From: Malikia granosa
GTDB taxonomy: Bacteria; Pseudomonadota; Gammaproteobacteria; Burkholderiales; Burkholderiaceae_C
NCBI RefSeq assembly: GCF_002980595.1
Contig: NZ_PVLQ01000010.1
Span: 1 to 53,668, forward strand
Direction: 5' to 3'
DNA length: 53,668 nt
Below the pieces are notes generated by a model. It made no database searches. It was given only the letters and a program-made list of their open reading frames with translations, and was not told the origin of the DNA. Made by a program: the position numbers and the translations under genes. This document shows, in pieces, positions 17,036 through 26,900 of the stretch (its first letter is position 1; each line of letters opens with the position of its first letter).

Positions 17036-17605
17036 TCACACCAGGCCGAGTTGCTGTTCGATCAGGCCGCACAGGGTGTGGCCGATCAGGATATGGGATT
17101 CCTGGATGCGCGCCGTCACCTGGCTCGGTACCACGATCGCCAGGTCGCACAGCTCGCGCAGCGCGCCGCCATCGCGGCCCAGCAGGCCGATCACCTGGAT
17201 GCCGGCACCCCGGGCGTCCTCGACCGCGCGGATCACGTTGCGCGAATTGCCCGAGGTCGAGATCCCGATCAGCACATCGCCGGCACGACCCAGGCCCTGG
17301 ACCTGGCGCGCGAACACCTCGTCGAACGAGTAGTCGTTGGCGATGCAGGTCAGCGCCGAGGTGTCGGTCGACAGCGCGATGGCAGCCAGCGGCCGGCGGT
17401 CCTTGATGAAGCGGCCGGTCAGCTCGGCCGCCAGATGCTGGCTGTCGGCTGCCGAGCCGCCATTGCCGCAGAACATCAGCTTGCCGCCGGCGCGCAGCGA
17501 TTGCGTGGCGATGGCGGCCGCTTGGCTGACTGCGCCATCCAGGGGCTGCAGGGACTGGAGCAGGGCGACCTGCTCAGCCAGATTGTGCAAAAAGAGGGAA
17601 TTCAT
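17036..17605 (-). CDS. gmhA: phosphoheptose isomerase
   Basis: Converts sedoheptulose 7-phosphate to D-glycero-D-manno-heptose 7-phosphate, the first step towards ADP-heptose. The 189-residue SIS-domain protein has [24 protein letters not shown], the phosphosugar-binding loop with the zinc-site His, split over about 43-66. It also has [15 protein letters not shown] and the SGNS loop near [14 protein letters not shown]. The C-terminal [14 protein letters not shown] is also conserved. Length fits GmhA (about 190-195). ATG 17605 was chosen because the upstream extension is unlike the family. It is first in the minus-strand LPS unit and divergent from the GT9-msbA pair, with 139 bases between. 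Confidence 0.95.
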   Translation of the reverse strand: MNSLFLHNLAEQVALLQSLQPLDGAVSQAAAIATQSLRAGGKLMFCGNGGSAADSQHLAAELTGRFIKDRRPLAAIALSTDTSALTCIANDYSFDEVFARQVQGLGRAGDVLIGISTSGNSRNVIRAVEDARGAGIQVIGLLGRDGGALRELCDLAIVVPSQVTARIQESHILIGHTLCGLIEQQLGLV

Positions 17606-17744
17606 GACGGGTTGCCAGACATGCAATCCCGCTATTGTCAGGCTAAACGGCAGCCGGCCGGCCTCTGCCGCGCCCGATCCGGCTGATCCATGGCAGGTGG
17701 CCTCAGGCAAAATACCAGCCTCTTTTCCCCCCTCCTGCTTATCC

Positions 17745-18770
17745 ATGCTCCCCTCCAACGACAAGCGTCCGCGTACCGTGGTCCTGCTGCAGTACACCGG
17801 CATTGGCGACCTGATCTGGCATATCCAGTACTTCAAGGCGATTGCCGAGCAGAGCCAGGGCGGCCAGGTCACGGTCGTGGCGCAGCCCTCCACGCTGGCG
17901 CGCGCCTTCATCGGCAAGGAGAGCTGGGTCGAGGCCGTGATCGACCATGACCACCGTCCGCGCCGCGGCGAGAAGCGCCAGGGACGCCATGCCGGTCTGC
18001 TCGGCATGTGGCGCATGGCGCAGCAGCTCAAGCAGGGGCGTTTCGACCGCATCGTGCTGTTCTCGGGCCGCATCAGCCGCGGCCTGGTGGCCGGCCTGAG
18101 CGGCATCCCGGTCCGCATCGGCTTCGGCTACAAGCCCTTGCAGCGCATCTTCCTGAACCAGGGGCCGTTCGTCCGTCCCTACCAGGGGCCGTCGGTGGCG
18201 GCCTACCACGAGGCCAGCGAGCTGATGGTCAAGCATGGCTTCTGCGCCCAGCCCATCGTGCCCCGGCTCGAGGTGCCGGACGATCAGCTGCAGGCGATGC
18301 AGCAGCGCCTGGCCGGCCTGCCCCGGCCGCTCTGCGCCTTCGCGATCGGCACCAGCGAGACCCACAAGCAGTGGGGCATCAAGCCCTTTGCCGAGCTGGC
18401 CCGGCGCCTGATCGAGCGCGGCGCCGGCGTGGTGCTGCTCGGCGGTCCGGCCGAGGTGCAGCTGGCCAAGGACATCGAGGCCCTGGTCCCGCCTTCGGCG
18501 CGCCATGGCCTGGCTGTCCTGACCGATGCCCCGGTGCTGGGCAGCGCCGCCGCGCTCAAGCTGGCCGATGTCTGCGTCGGCAACGACACCGGCATGGTCA
18601 ACGTGGCGGCGGCCGTGGCCACCCCCACCTTCGTGCTGATCGGCCACCGGCGCACCCTGGCCCACGACCCCGGCCACCTGTTCAACGTCCAGGCCGAGAC
18701 CCTGGCCGCCGTGACCGTCGAGCAGGTGTTGGAGCTGGTCAGCAAGGCTGCCCCCAAGGTGGTGGCATGA
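17745..18770 (+). CDS. glycosyltransferase family 9 protein
   Basis: A 341-residue GT9 enzyme, distinct from the one at 13922-14977. It starts [21 protein letters not shown] (in which TGIGD is the GT9 N-terminal loop). A C-terminal [22 protein letters not shown] motif forms the nucleotide-sugar site. [21 protein letters not shown] matches the region around the family's second conserved loop. The protein is probably an LPS core or heptose transferase, given its place divergent from gmhA and directly coupled to msbA. Its substrate is unknown. ATG 17745 is the first start that leaves the usual N-terminal strand; there is no strong ribosome site. Its stop overlaps the msbA start (ATGA). Confidence 0.88.
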   Translation: MLPSNDKRPRTVVLLQYTGIGDLIWHIQYFKAIAEQSQGGQVTVVAQPSTLARAFIGKESWVEAVIDHDHRPRRGEKRQGRHAGLLGMWRMAQQLKQGRFDRIVLFSGRISRGLVAGLSGIPVRIGFGYKPLQRIFLNQGPFVRPYQGPSVAAYHEASELMVKHGFCAQPIVPRLEVPDDQLQAMQQRLAGLPRPLCAFAIGTSETHKQWGIKPFAELARRLIERGAGVVLLGGPAEVQLAKDIEALVPPSARHGLAVLTDAPVLGSAAALKLADVCVGNDTGMVNVAAAVATPTFVLIGHRRTLAHDPGHLFNVQAETLAAVTVEQVLELVSKAAPKVVA

Positions 18771-20509
18771 AGCAGGCCGAACTCAAGGACACCGGCCGGC
18801 GCCTGCTGGTCTATGCCCGGCGCCAGTGGCGCATGCTCGCGGCCTCGCTGCTGTTCTTCCTGCTCGGCTCGGCGGTCGAGCCGGTGATCCCGGCGCTGTT
18901 CAAGAAGCTGATCGACTCGGGCTTCCAGGACGGGCTGAAGTTTCCGCTCTGGTCGGTGCCTATCATCATCATCGGCCTGTTCCTGGTGCGCGGGGTGTTC
19001 AACTTCTCGGGCACCTATGTCATGACCTCGGCCACCTCGGCCATGGTGCTCGAGTTGCGGCGCGACCTCATGCGCGCCCTGCTGCGCGCCGATGCCAGGC
19101 TGTTCACCCAGGTCAGCCCTGGGGTGGCGGTGACCAAGGTCATCAACGACCCGCAGTCCGCCTCGCAGGTGATCGGCAACTCGCTGATCACCTTCGTCAA
19201 GGACGCGACCACCCTGATGTTCCTGGTCGGCTACCTGCTGTACCTGAACTGGCAGCTCACCCTGCTGTCCTTCGTCTCGATGCCGCTGCTCGGCATCACG
19301 ATCAAGCTGGTGCAGAAGCGCCTGAGCAAGGTCGGCCAGGAGCAGTACCTGTCGCAGCAGCGCCTGGTCGGCACGGTCGACGACAACGCGCGCGCCTGGC
19401 GCGTGGTGCGCACCTTCGATGCGGCCGACTTCGAGCTCAAGCGCTTCGACGCCGAGGCCTCCCAGTACCGCCGCATGACCTTGAAGCAGGTCGCGACCAG
19501 CTCGCTCGTGACGCCGGCGACCCAGGTGGTGGCGGCCATCGGCGTGTCCATCATCATCACGCTGGCGCTGTGGCAGGCCAGCCAGGGCTCGGCCACGGTG
19601 GGCGAGTTCGTCTCCTTCGTCACCGCCTTGCTGATGACGATCTCGCCGATGCGCCACCTGACCGATGTTTACCAGCCGATCAACAGCGCGCTGATCACGG
19701 CGCGCGGCTCCTTCGGCCTGATGGATGCCGCGCCGGAACCCGACCATGGCACCCAGGACCTGCCCAGTTGCCAGGGCCGCATCGACTTCAACCAGGTCCG
19801 GGTGCAGTACGAGGAAGCGGCCGCGCCCTCGCTCGACGGCCTGGACCTGCACATCGCTCCCGGGCAGACGGTGGCCCTGGTCGGTTCATCGGGCGCCGGC
19901 AAGACCACGGTGGTCAACACCCTGCTGCGCTTTGCCCAGGTCAACGGCGGCCAAGTGCTGCTCGACGGCCAGCCGATCGAGTCGCTCAGGCTGGCCAGCC
20001 TGCGGCGCCATTTCGCGGTGGTGTCGCAGGACATCGTGCTGTTCGATGGCAGCATCGCGCAGAACGTGGCCTATGCCAGCCCGCTCGGCGTCGACCGGGC
20101 CAAGGTCGAGCAGTGCCTGCGCGCCGCCAACCTCTGGGGCCATGTGGCCAAGCTGCCCGAGGGCATGGACGCGCCGGTCGGCACCAACGGCAGCCTGCTG
20201 TCGGGCGGCCAGCGGCAGCGGCTGGCGATCGCGCGCGCGCTCTACCGCGACGCCGCGATCTGGATCTTCGACGAGGCCACCTCGGCGCTCGACTCCGAGT
20301 CCGAGGCCGTGGTGCAGCGCTCGATCGAGGACCTGCGCCATGCCAAGACCCTGATCCTGATCGCGCACCGCCTGAGCACGATCCGCAACGCCGACCTGAT
20401 CTGCGTGATGTCCGAAGGCCGCATCATCGAGCAGGGCAGCCACGAGCAGCTGATGGCCAGCAACGGAGCCTACGCCGGCATGGTGCGGATCCAGTCGGCC
20501 AATCTGTAA
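18767..20509 (+). CDS. msbA: lipid A export ABC transporter MsbA
   Basis: Flips core-lipid A across the inner membrane using ATP. The 580-residue half-transporter has a six-helix membrane domain (about 20-315) and a nucleotide-binding domain (about 338-580). The Walker A motif GSSGAGKTT is near 373-381, the ABC signature LSGGQRQR near 478-485 and the Walker B IWIFDE near 498-503. The D-loop SALD and the H-loop His (LIAHRLST) follow. MsbA is inferred rather than another ABCB exporter because of length, family likeness and coupling (4-base overlap) to a GT9 gene within the LPS locus. It ends close to a convergent gene; GCGCGC/GCGCGC at about 20519-20535 could form a terminator-like stem. Confidence 0.92.
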   Translation: MKQAELKDTGRRLLVYARRQWRMLAASLLFFLLGSAVEPVIPALFKKLIDSGFQDGLKFPLWSVPIIIIGLFLVRGVFNFSGTYVMTSATSAMVLELRRDLMRALLRADARLFTQVSPGVAVTKVINDPQSASQVIGNSLITFVKDATTLMFLVGYLLYLNWQLTLLSFVSMPLLGITIKLVQKRLSKVGQEQYLSQQRLVGTVDDNARAWRVVRTFDAADFELKRFDAEASQYRRMTLKQVATSSLVTPATQVVAAIGVSIIITLALWQASQGSATVGEFVSFVTALLMTISPMRHLTDVYQPINSALITARGSFGLMDAAPEPDHGTQDLPSCQGRIDFNQVRVQYEEAAAPSLDGLDLHIAPGQTVALVGSSGAGKTTVVNTLLRFAQVNGGQVLLDGQPIESLRLASLRRHFAVVSQDIVLFDGSIAQNVAYASPLGVDRAKVEQCLRAANLWGHVAKLPEGMDAPVGTNGSLLSGGQRQRLAIARALYRDAAIWIFDEATSALDSESEAVVQRSIEDLRHAKTLILIAHRLSTIRNADLICVMSEGRIIEQGSHEQLMASNGAYAGMVRIQSANL

Positions 20510-20525
20510 TCTGTAGCGGCGCGCT

Positions 20526-21371
20526 TCAGGCGCGCGCTGACAGGACCGACCTGAGCTGCTGCGCCCGCACGCGCAGATAGAGCCTGAGCTGGTCCCCGGT
20601 CCAGCCCAGGCGGCGGCTGCGCCGGCGCAGCAAGGCCAGCGCCTGTGCCGACTGGCCGCTGCCCATCAGGGTCTTGACCAGCTGGCGGCCATGCTTGCTC
20701 AGGATCAATCCGTCATCGGCGCCCTGCAGCCAGTCCTGCAGTTCCTGCGCGCTCATCTCGTGCGCAAAGTTGTGCAGCCCGTGGAAGCCGAAGGCGGGCC
20801 GCCAGGGGCCGTATTCGATGCCGAATTCCGCTCCCAGCTCCACGGAAGCGATGCGGATGCCATGCTCGCGTTCCAGCTGCTCGCGCCAGTGGACGCAGAT
20901 GACCCTGTCCTCCGGCTCGCTGCCGTCGTAGGGCAGCTGTGCCAGCGCATCGATCAGCCGGCGACTGCGCAGGGAAAATCCCCCGTTGCCGACCGCCGCG
21001 GCCCGACGCTTGTAATACCAGGGCGGTCCGATGTAGTCGCAATCGAGGAAGCGGTCTTGCCAGCGCTCCGGGTGCGTGACGAAGCCGTCCCATTGCACGA
21101 CCAGCACATGGCTGGTTTCGATGTACGGTCCGAGCCCGTGCAGCATGAAGCGCGAGTAGGCCTCGATGCTGGTGATGTCATCGATCGCGACCAGCTCGAT
21201 GCCTTCCAGCTCCAGTCCCATCGCGCCTGCACGGGCCGGTCCCAGGTAGAGGACGCGCCCGAAGTCGATCTGGCGCATGGACTGGCGCAGGGCATGGACG
21301 GCTTCGGCCGGGCTCCGCGTGTCGACGCAGCACAGCGTCACCTGCGGCAGCTGCAGTCGCTGCCGCGTCAT
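20526..21371 (-). CDS. DUF5672 family protein, putative glycosyltransferase
   Basis: A 281-residue cytoplasmic-looking protein. I recognise the DUF5672 pattern: an N-terminal VTLCCVDTRSP strand, an SRFMLHGLGPYIETSHVLVVQWDGFV segment with a DGF motif in place of the usual DxD, and WYYKRRAAAVGNGGFSLRSRRL. The GNGGFSLRS motif is the family hallmark and resembles GT-A-fold transferases. The protein then carries PEDRVICVHWREQLE, a probable catalytic/acceptor segment. The C-terminal 60 residues are Arg/Leu-rich. Activity is unproven; by context (convergent with msbA, upstream of nothing else on its strand) it may decorate LPS or another glycan. It lies 43 bases downstream of tolC on the same strand. 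Confidence 0.75.
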   Translation of the reverse strand: MTRQRLQLPQVTLCCVDTRSPAEAVHALRQSMRQIDFGRVLYLGPARAGAMGLELEGIELVAIDDITSIEAYSRFMLHGLGPYIETSHVLVVQWDGFVTHPERWQDRFLDCDYIGPPWYYKRRAAAVGNGGFSLRSRRLIDALAQLPYDGSEPEDRVICVHWREQLEREHGIRIASVELGAEFGIEYGPWRPAFGFHGLHNFAHEMSAQELQDWLQGADDGLILSKHGRQLVKTLMGSGQSAQALALLRRRSRRLGWTGDQLRLYLRVRAQQLRSVLSARA

Positions 21372-21414
21372 GGCTTCGTGCGGGCCTGGGCGACCCCCGT
21401 CTCGGCATCCGCCA

Positions 21415-22815
21415 TCACGGCTTGAGCACGGCATTGACAGCCTGCAGGTCCTGCTCTTGGAGCACCCCGCCGGCCTGCTTGAGCCTGAGCCCGACCAGCA
21501 GCAGGTCGTAGCGCGCCTTGGCCAGGCTGGCCTTGGTCTGGAACAGCTGGCTCTGCGCGTTGAGCACATCGAGGTTGATGCGCACGCCGACCTGGTAGCC
21601 GAGCTGGGTCGCCTCGAGCGCGCTCTGGCTCGAGGCCTCGGCGGCTTCCAGCGCCTTGACCTGGCCCTGGCCCGAGACCACGCCGTAGTAGGCCGTGCGC
21701 GTGGCCTGCGCCACGCCGCGCTTGGCCGCGTCGAGGTCGTTGCGCGCCTTGTCCTCGAGCGCCAGCGTCTCCTTGATGCGGTTCTGGGTCGAGAAGCCCG
21801 CGAACAGCGGCAGGTTGAACTGCACGCCGATCGACGCCGTCTTGTTGCGCAGATAGGGCGGCAGGCTGCTCGACGAGGCGGGCGTGCGCGCGCTCTGGTA
21901 GCTCGCGACCGCGTCCAGCGTCGGCAGATGGCCGGCCTGCGCCTTGGCGGTCTCCAGCCTGGCCACCTCGAGTCCGGTGGCGGCCTGGCGCACCTGCGGG
22001 TGCGCAGTCTCCGCGCGCTCCAGCCAGCGGCCCAGCTCGGCCGGTTCGAGCGCGGGCAGCGCGACGCCGCTGGCCAGGCGCCAGGGGCTGACCCCCGTCT
22101 GGCCGACCAGCTGGTCGAGCGCCAGCCGCTTGACGCGCAGCTCGTTCTCGGCGGCGATCTCCTGCGCCACGGTCTGGTCGAAGCGGGCCTGGGCCTCGCG
22201 CGTGTCGGTGATGGTGGCGGTGCCGACCTCGAAGTTGCGCTTGGCCGCTGCCAGCTGCTCGGACACGGCGGCTTTCTGCGCCTGCACGAAGGCCAGGCTG
22301 TCCTGTGCCGCGAGCACGTCGAAGTAGGCCTGGGCGCTGCGCACCACCAGTTCCTGGCTGGCCGCCTCGAGCTGGGCCTCGGCCGCCTCAAGCGACTTGC
22401 GCGCCTGCTCGAGCGCCAGCCGGTTGGCCGGACGGTAGAGCGGCTGGCTGGCCGACAGCTGCAGTGTCTGGTTGTTGTAGTTCTTGTCCTGCGAGTCGAC
22501 GCTGCTGTCGAGATCGCTGAAGTTGGCCGCCGCCGACAGTCCGGCGCTGGGCAGCAGGCCGGCGCGGGCCTGCTCGGCCTTGGCCAGGCTGGCCTGGTAT
22601 TGCGCCTGGGCCGCCAGGTAGGCCGCGTCGTAGCGCTTGGCGGCCTGGTGCAGCTCGGTCAGGCTCTGCGCCTGGGCGGTCAGCGCGCAGCCTCCGGCCA
22701 AGGCCATGGCGCCGAGCAGGCGCGTCGTGCGCGCGACGAGGGCGAGCGCCGGCGACGCACCAGGCAGTAGCCGGCCTGGCTTGGCGGTCGTTGGGGAAGC
22801 ATGGGACAGGGGCAT
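21415..22815 (-). CDS. tolC: TolC family outer-membrane channel protein
   Basis: A trimeric outer-membrane/periplasmic tunnel used by RND pumps and type I secretion. The 466-residue precursor has a rather long N-terminal stretch and then a signal-type segment ending at LTAQAQS. The mature part has two OEP repeats: SLTELHQAAKRYDAAYLAAQAQY opens the first and LEVARLETAKAQAGHLPTLDAVASYQ the second. Further TolC hallmarks are YNNQTLQLSASQPLYRP and VGVRINLDVLNAQSQLF. ATG 22815 was chosen; an internal start at MALAGG would give a more ordinary signal peptide and cannot be excluded. It follows the rhodanese and pcm genes on the same strand, and an RND pump operon lies further upstream. Confidence 0.93.
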   Translation of the reverse strand: MPLSHASPTTAKPGRLLPGASPALALVARTTRLLGAMALAGGCALTAQAQSLTELHQAAKRYDAAYLAAQAQYQASLAKAEQARAGLLPSAGLSAAANFSDLDSSVDSQDKNYNNQTLQLSASQPLYRPANRLALEQARKSLEAAEAQLEAASQELVVRSAQAYFDVLAAQDSLAFVQAQKAAVSEQLAAAKRNFEVGTATITDTREAQARFDQTVAQEIAAENELRVKRLALDQLVGQTGVSPWRLASGVALPALEPAELGRWLERAETAHPQVRQAATGLEVARLETAKAQAGHLPTLDAVASYQSARTPASSSSLPPYLRNKTASIGVQFNLPLFAGFSTQNRIKETLALEDKARNDLDAAKRGVAQATRTAYYGVVSGQGQVKALEAAEASSQSALEATQLGYQVGVRINLDVLNAQSQLFQTKASLAKARYDLLLVGLRLKQAGGVLQEQDLQAVNAVLKP

Positions 22816-22849
22816 GGCAGATCGACCGTTGGAGGCTGGGGGAGGGGGT

Positions 22850-23200
22850 TCAGTACTGCGGCACCGACGGATCGACTTCCTGCGACCAGGCGTGGATGCC
22901 GCCGTGCAGGTTGACCACCTCGTCATAGCCCTGGTTCAGCAGGAAGTAGGTGACCTGGGCGCTGCGCCCACCATGGTGGCAGAGGCAGGCGATCGGCCGC
23001 TCGCGCGGCAGCTCGTTCAGGCGCGCCGGGATGCTGGCCATCGGCATGGCGACCAGCTCGAAGCCGTCGGGCTTGATGCTGGCGGTCTGCAGTTCCCAGG
23101 GCTCGCGCACGTCGAGCACCAGGGGCCGGGATTGCGGGTCCTCGGCCTGGCAGGCCGCGATCCAGTCCTTGAGCTGCGCGGGGCGTATCGCTTTGATCAC
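22850..23200 (-). CDS. rhodanese-like domain protein
   Basis: A 116-residue single rhodanese domain, cytoplasmic. It contains LVLDVREPWELQTASI (the CH2A-type region) and the active-site loop CLCHHGGRSAQVTYFL, where the second cysteine is the likely sulfur carrier. It ends with VVNLHGGIHAWSQEVDPSVPQY, the conserved end. Substrate is unknown; such proteins transfer sulfane sulfur or simply bind anions. It lies 13 bases after pcm and 34 before tolC, so the three are probably co-transcribed, an order I know from other betaproteobacteria. Confidence 0.93.
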   Translation of the reverse strand: MIKAIRPAQLKDWIAACQAEDPQSRPLVLDVREPWELQTASIKPDGFELVAMPMASIPARLNELPRERPIACLCHHGGRSAQVTYFLLNQGYDEVVNLHGGIHAWSQEVDPSVPQY

Positions 23201-23213
23201 GGCTGGCTACCGG

Positions 23214-23900
23214 TCAGAACTTGAACGGGCTGGACTCGGGGAAGTTCTGCAGGCGCGGTGCGCTGACATCCCAGGGCTGCTCGACATGCTGGCCGCCAGC
23301 GACGGCGCGCACCAGGGTGGCGCGCATGGCCGGGGCGCGGCCGACGACGGCCCACAGGCGGCCACCGGTCTTGAGTAGGGACAGCAGCTCCTGCGGCACC
23401 TCGGCCACCGAGCCGCCGAGCACGATCGCGTCGAACGGCGCACCGGCGTTGCAGGCCGCGAACTGGTCGGCGCAGGCGTCGGCGGTGCGGACCTCGACGT
23501 TCTTCACGCCAGCGGCCTGCAGGTTGGCGCGGGCCTGCTGGGCCAGCGCCGGATCGATCTCGAGGCTGATGACGCGGGCGCACTGGCGCGCCATCAGCGC
23601 CGCCAAGTAGCCCGAGCCGGTGCCGATCTCGAGCACGCTGTCGCCGGGCTGCAGCGCCAGGTCCTGCAGCAGGCGTGCCTCGACCTTGGGCGCCAGCATG
23701 GACTGGCCTTCGCCCTTGCCGAGCGGGATCTCGAGGTCGGCCAGCGCCACCGACTGGTAGGCCTCGGGCACGAAGTCCTCGCGCTTGACTTCGCCCAGCA
23801 GGGCCAGCACCTTGGCATCCAGCACATCCCAGGGGCGGATCTGCTGCTCGATCATGTTGAAGCGGGCCTTGTCGAAGTCGAAGGCGATTGCAGTGCTCAT
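23214..23900 (-). CDS. pcm: protein-L-isoaspartate O-methyltransferase family protein
   Basis: Uses S-adenosylmethionine to methylate isoaspartyl residues and start their repair. The 228-residue protein has RFNMIEQQIRPWDV, EDFVPEAYQ and the SAM motif VLEIGTGSGYLAALMA near 82-97. It also has the post-motif region FDAIVLGGSV. The usual Pcm motif around the active-site Ser/Thr is partly altered: it reads GKGEGQSMLAPKVEARLLQ, whereas well-studied Pcm has GQTISQPY-like sequence. It belongs to the shorter tolC-linked branch, and its true substrate is less certain. Start ATG 23900 matches homologous N-termini. Confidence 0.88.
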   Translation of the reverse strand: MSTAIAFDFDKARFNMIEQQIRPWDVLDAKVLALLGEVKREDFVPEAYQSVALADLEIPLGKGEGQSMLAPKVEARLLQDLALQPGDSVLEIGTGSGYLAALMARQCARVISLEIDPALAQQARANLQAAGVKNVEVRTADACADQFAACNAGAPFDAIVLGGSVAEVPQELLSLLKTGGRLWAVVGRAPAMRATLVRAVAGGQHVEQPWDVSAPRLQNFPESSPFKF

Positions 23901-23957
23901 TTATATACTCCGGTGGGTATGTTTGCCGATTCTGGTCCATTTTACTGAACGCCAGCC

Positions 23958-26900
23958 TCAGGACTCGCCCGCGCGGCCGACATCTTCAGCGGGACGGCCC
24001 GACCACAGGCGCTGGAACCAGCGGCCCAGGTCGTCCATGTAGCAGTAGACCACCGGCACCACGACCAGGGTCAGCAGGGTCGAGGTCAGCACGCCGCCGA
24101 TCACGGCCTGGCCCATCGGTGCGCGTTGCTCGGAGCCCTCGCTGAGCGCGAGCGCCAGCGGCACCATGCCGAACACCATCGCCAGCGTGGTCATCAGGAT
24201 CGGCCGCAGCCGCACCCGGCCGGCCAGCAGCAGCGCCGCCTCGCGCTCCAGCGGCGGATGCTCGGGCGTGCCTTCGCGCGCGCGGATCGCGAAGTCGATC
24301 AGCAGGATCGCGTTCTTGGTCACCAGCCCCATCAGCATCACGATGCCGATGACCGAGAACATCGACAGGCTGGAGCCGAACAGCAGCAGCGCCAGCACCA
24401 CGCCGATCAGCGTCAGCGGCAGCGAGCTCATCAGCGCCAGTGGCTGCAGGAAGCTCTTGAACTGGCTGGCCAGGATCATGTAGATGAAGATGATCGCCAG
24501 CGCCAGCGCCGAGACCGCATAGCCCAGCGACTCGTCCATGTTCTTGGTCGAGCCGCCGAAGCTGTAGCGGTAGCCGCTGGGCAGCTGCAGCGCGTCGAGC
24601 TCGCGCCGGATGTCGGCCGAGATCTCGCCGATCGAGCGCGCATAGGCGTTGCCGCTGATGGTGACCTCGCGCGTCAGCGCGCGCCGGTTGATCTGGCTGG
24701 CGCCGGTCGATTCGCTGACCTCGGCGACCTGCTCGAGCCTGAGCACGCGCGCCGAGCCGTCGGCGTTGCTGCCGACGACCAGCGGCAGCTGGCGCAGCTG
24801 CTCGACCTGGCTGCGTCCGGCCAGCGGCAGCCGGACCTGGATGTCGTAGGTCTCGTCGTCGGAGGCGCGCCAGTTGCCCGCGCTCTGGCCCGCGACCAGG
24901 GTGCGCAGGCTGGCCGCGAGCTGCGCCGTGCCGATGCCGAGGTCGGAGGCCGCGTCGCGCTTGAGCTGCACCGAGATCGTCGGCTTGTTCGGCTTGGCGC
25001 TGCTGTCGAGGTCGACCAGCCCCGGGATGGTGCGCAGCCTGGCCATGGCCTGCTGGCCCAGCCGGTCGAGCTGCTGCAGGTCGGGACCCTGCAGCGAGAA
25101 CTCGATCTGCTTCTGGCCGCCGACCGGGTCCAGCAGTCCGGCCTGCGTGACCGTGATGCCGCCGACTTGGCGCAGCCGCTCGCGCAGCTGCGCCGACAGC
25201 TCGTCGACGCTGCGGCTGCGCTGGTCGCGCTCGACCAGGCGCACATAGAGGCTGGCGCGGGTCTTGCCCTGGGCATTGCCGCTGTTGATCGTGGTCAGGG
25301 TGTAGCGCACCTCGGGCAGGCTGCGCACGATGGCATCGACCTCGCGCGCCTTGGCCTCGGTGTTCTCGAGCGAGCTGCCGACCGGGGTCTCGAAGGCGAT
25401 GTTGGTCTCCGAGAAATCGGCCTTGGGCACGAACTCGCTGCCGAGCAGGGGCAGCAGCGCGAAGGCGGCGACCAGGGTGCCGGCCGCGATCGCCAGCGTG
25501 CTCTTCTTGTGCGCCAGCGACCAGGCCAGCAGGCCCTGGTAGGCCTCGGCCAGCTGTTCCTGGCTCCGCTCGATCGCCTGCGTCAGCCGGCCCAGGGTCC
25601 GCTCGTAGAGCGTGCGGCGCGGGCGACTGGGGTCGTGCGGCTCTATCTCGGGGTCATGCCAGACACTCGAGAGCATCGGGTCGAGCGTGAAGCTGACGAA
25701 CATCGAGATCAGCACCGCCGCGACGATCGTGATGCCGAACTCGTGGAAGAACTTGCCGACGATGCCCTGCATGAAGCCGATCGGCAGGAACACCGCGACG
25801 ATCGACAGCGTGGTCGCCAGCACGGCCAGCCCGATCTCCTGCGTGCCGTCGAGCGCGGCCTGGAACGGGGTCTTGCCCATCTGGACATGGCGCACGATGT
25901 TCTCGCGCACCACGATCGCATCGTCGATCAGCAGCCCCACGCACAGCGACAGCGCCATCATCGTGATCATGTTGATCGTGAAGCCGAACAGGTGCATGAA
26001 CAGGAAGGCACCGACCAGCGCGATCGGCAGCGTCAGCCCGGTGATGACGGTCGAGCGCCAGGAGTTCAGGAACAGGAACACGATCAGTACCGTCAGCAAG
26101 GCGCCCTCGACCAGGGTACGGGTCACGTTGGCGACCGCGACCCGGATCGGTCTGCCGGTGTCGCCGATCGGCGCCAGCTTGATGCCGGCCGGGACTTCCG
26201 GGCCGATCTCGGCCAGTACCTGCGTGAGGCTGTCGATGACGGCCAGCGTGTTCTCGTCCTGCGCCTTCTGCACCTGCAGCAGCAGGGTGCGCTGGCCGTT
26301 GTAGAGCGCCAGGCTCTCGACCTCCTGCGCGCCGTCGAGCACGCGCGCGACCTGGCCCAGCCGCACCGGCTGGCCGTTGTGGCGCGCGACGATCAGGCGC
26401 TCGAACTCCTGCGGCCGCGCGGCGCGTGCCTCGATCTGCACCATGCGTTCGCGTTCGAGCGTGCGCAGCGCGCCGACCGGCAGGTCCTGGTTCTCCTGCC
26501 GGATCGTGCTGACGACCTGCTCCGGCGTCACGCCGAAGGCCTCGAGCGCGGCCGGCTGCAGCTCGACCTGGACCGTGCGCCGGCTGGCACCGGCCAGCGT
26601 GACCGCGCCGACGCCGCGCGCATGTTCGAGCCGCTTCTTGAATACCAGCTCGGCCCAGTGGGTCAGCTCGACCGTATCGGGCGCTTGGCCCTGGCTGCTG
26701 TCGGGCAGGATCGCGACCGACCAGACCGGCCGGCTGGCCGGATCGAAGCGCTGCACCCGCGGCTCCTCGACCTCGTCGCGCAGGCTGGCGCGCAGCGCCG
26801 CGATCTTCTCGCGCACGTCCTCGGCCGCCTTGCGCCCGTCGATGTGGAGCTGGAACTCGATCACCACCACCGACTGGTTCTCGTAGCTGCGCGAGGTCAG

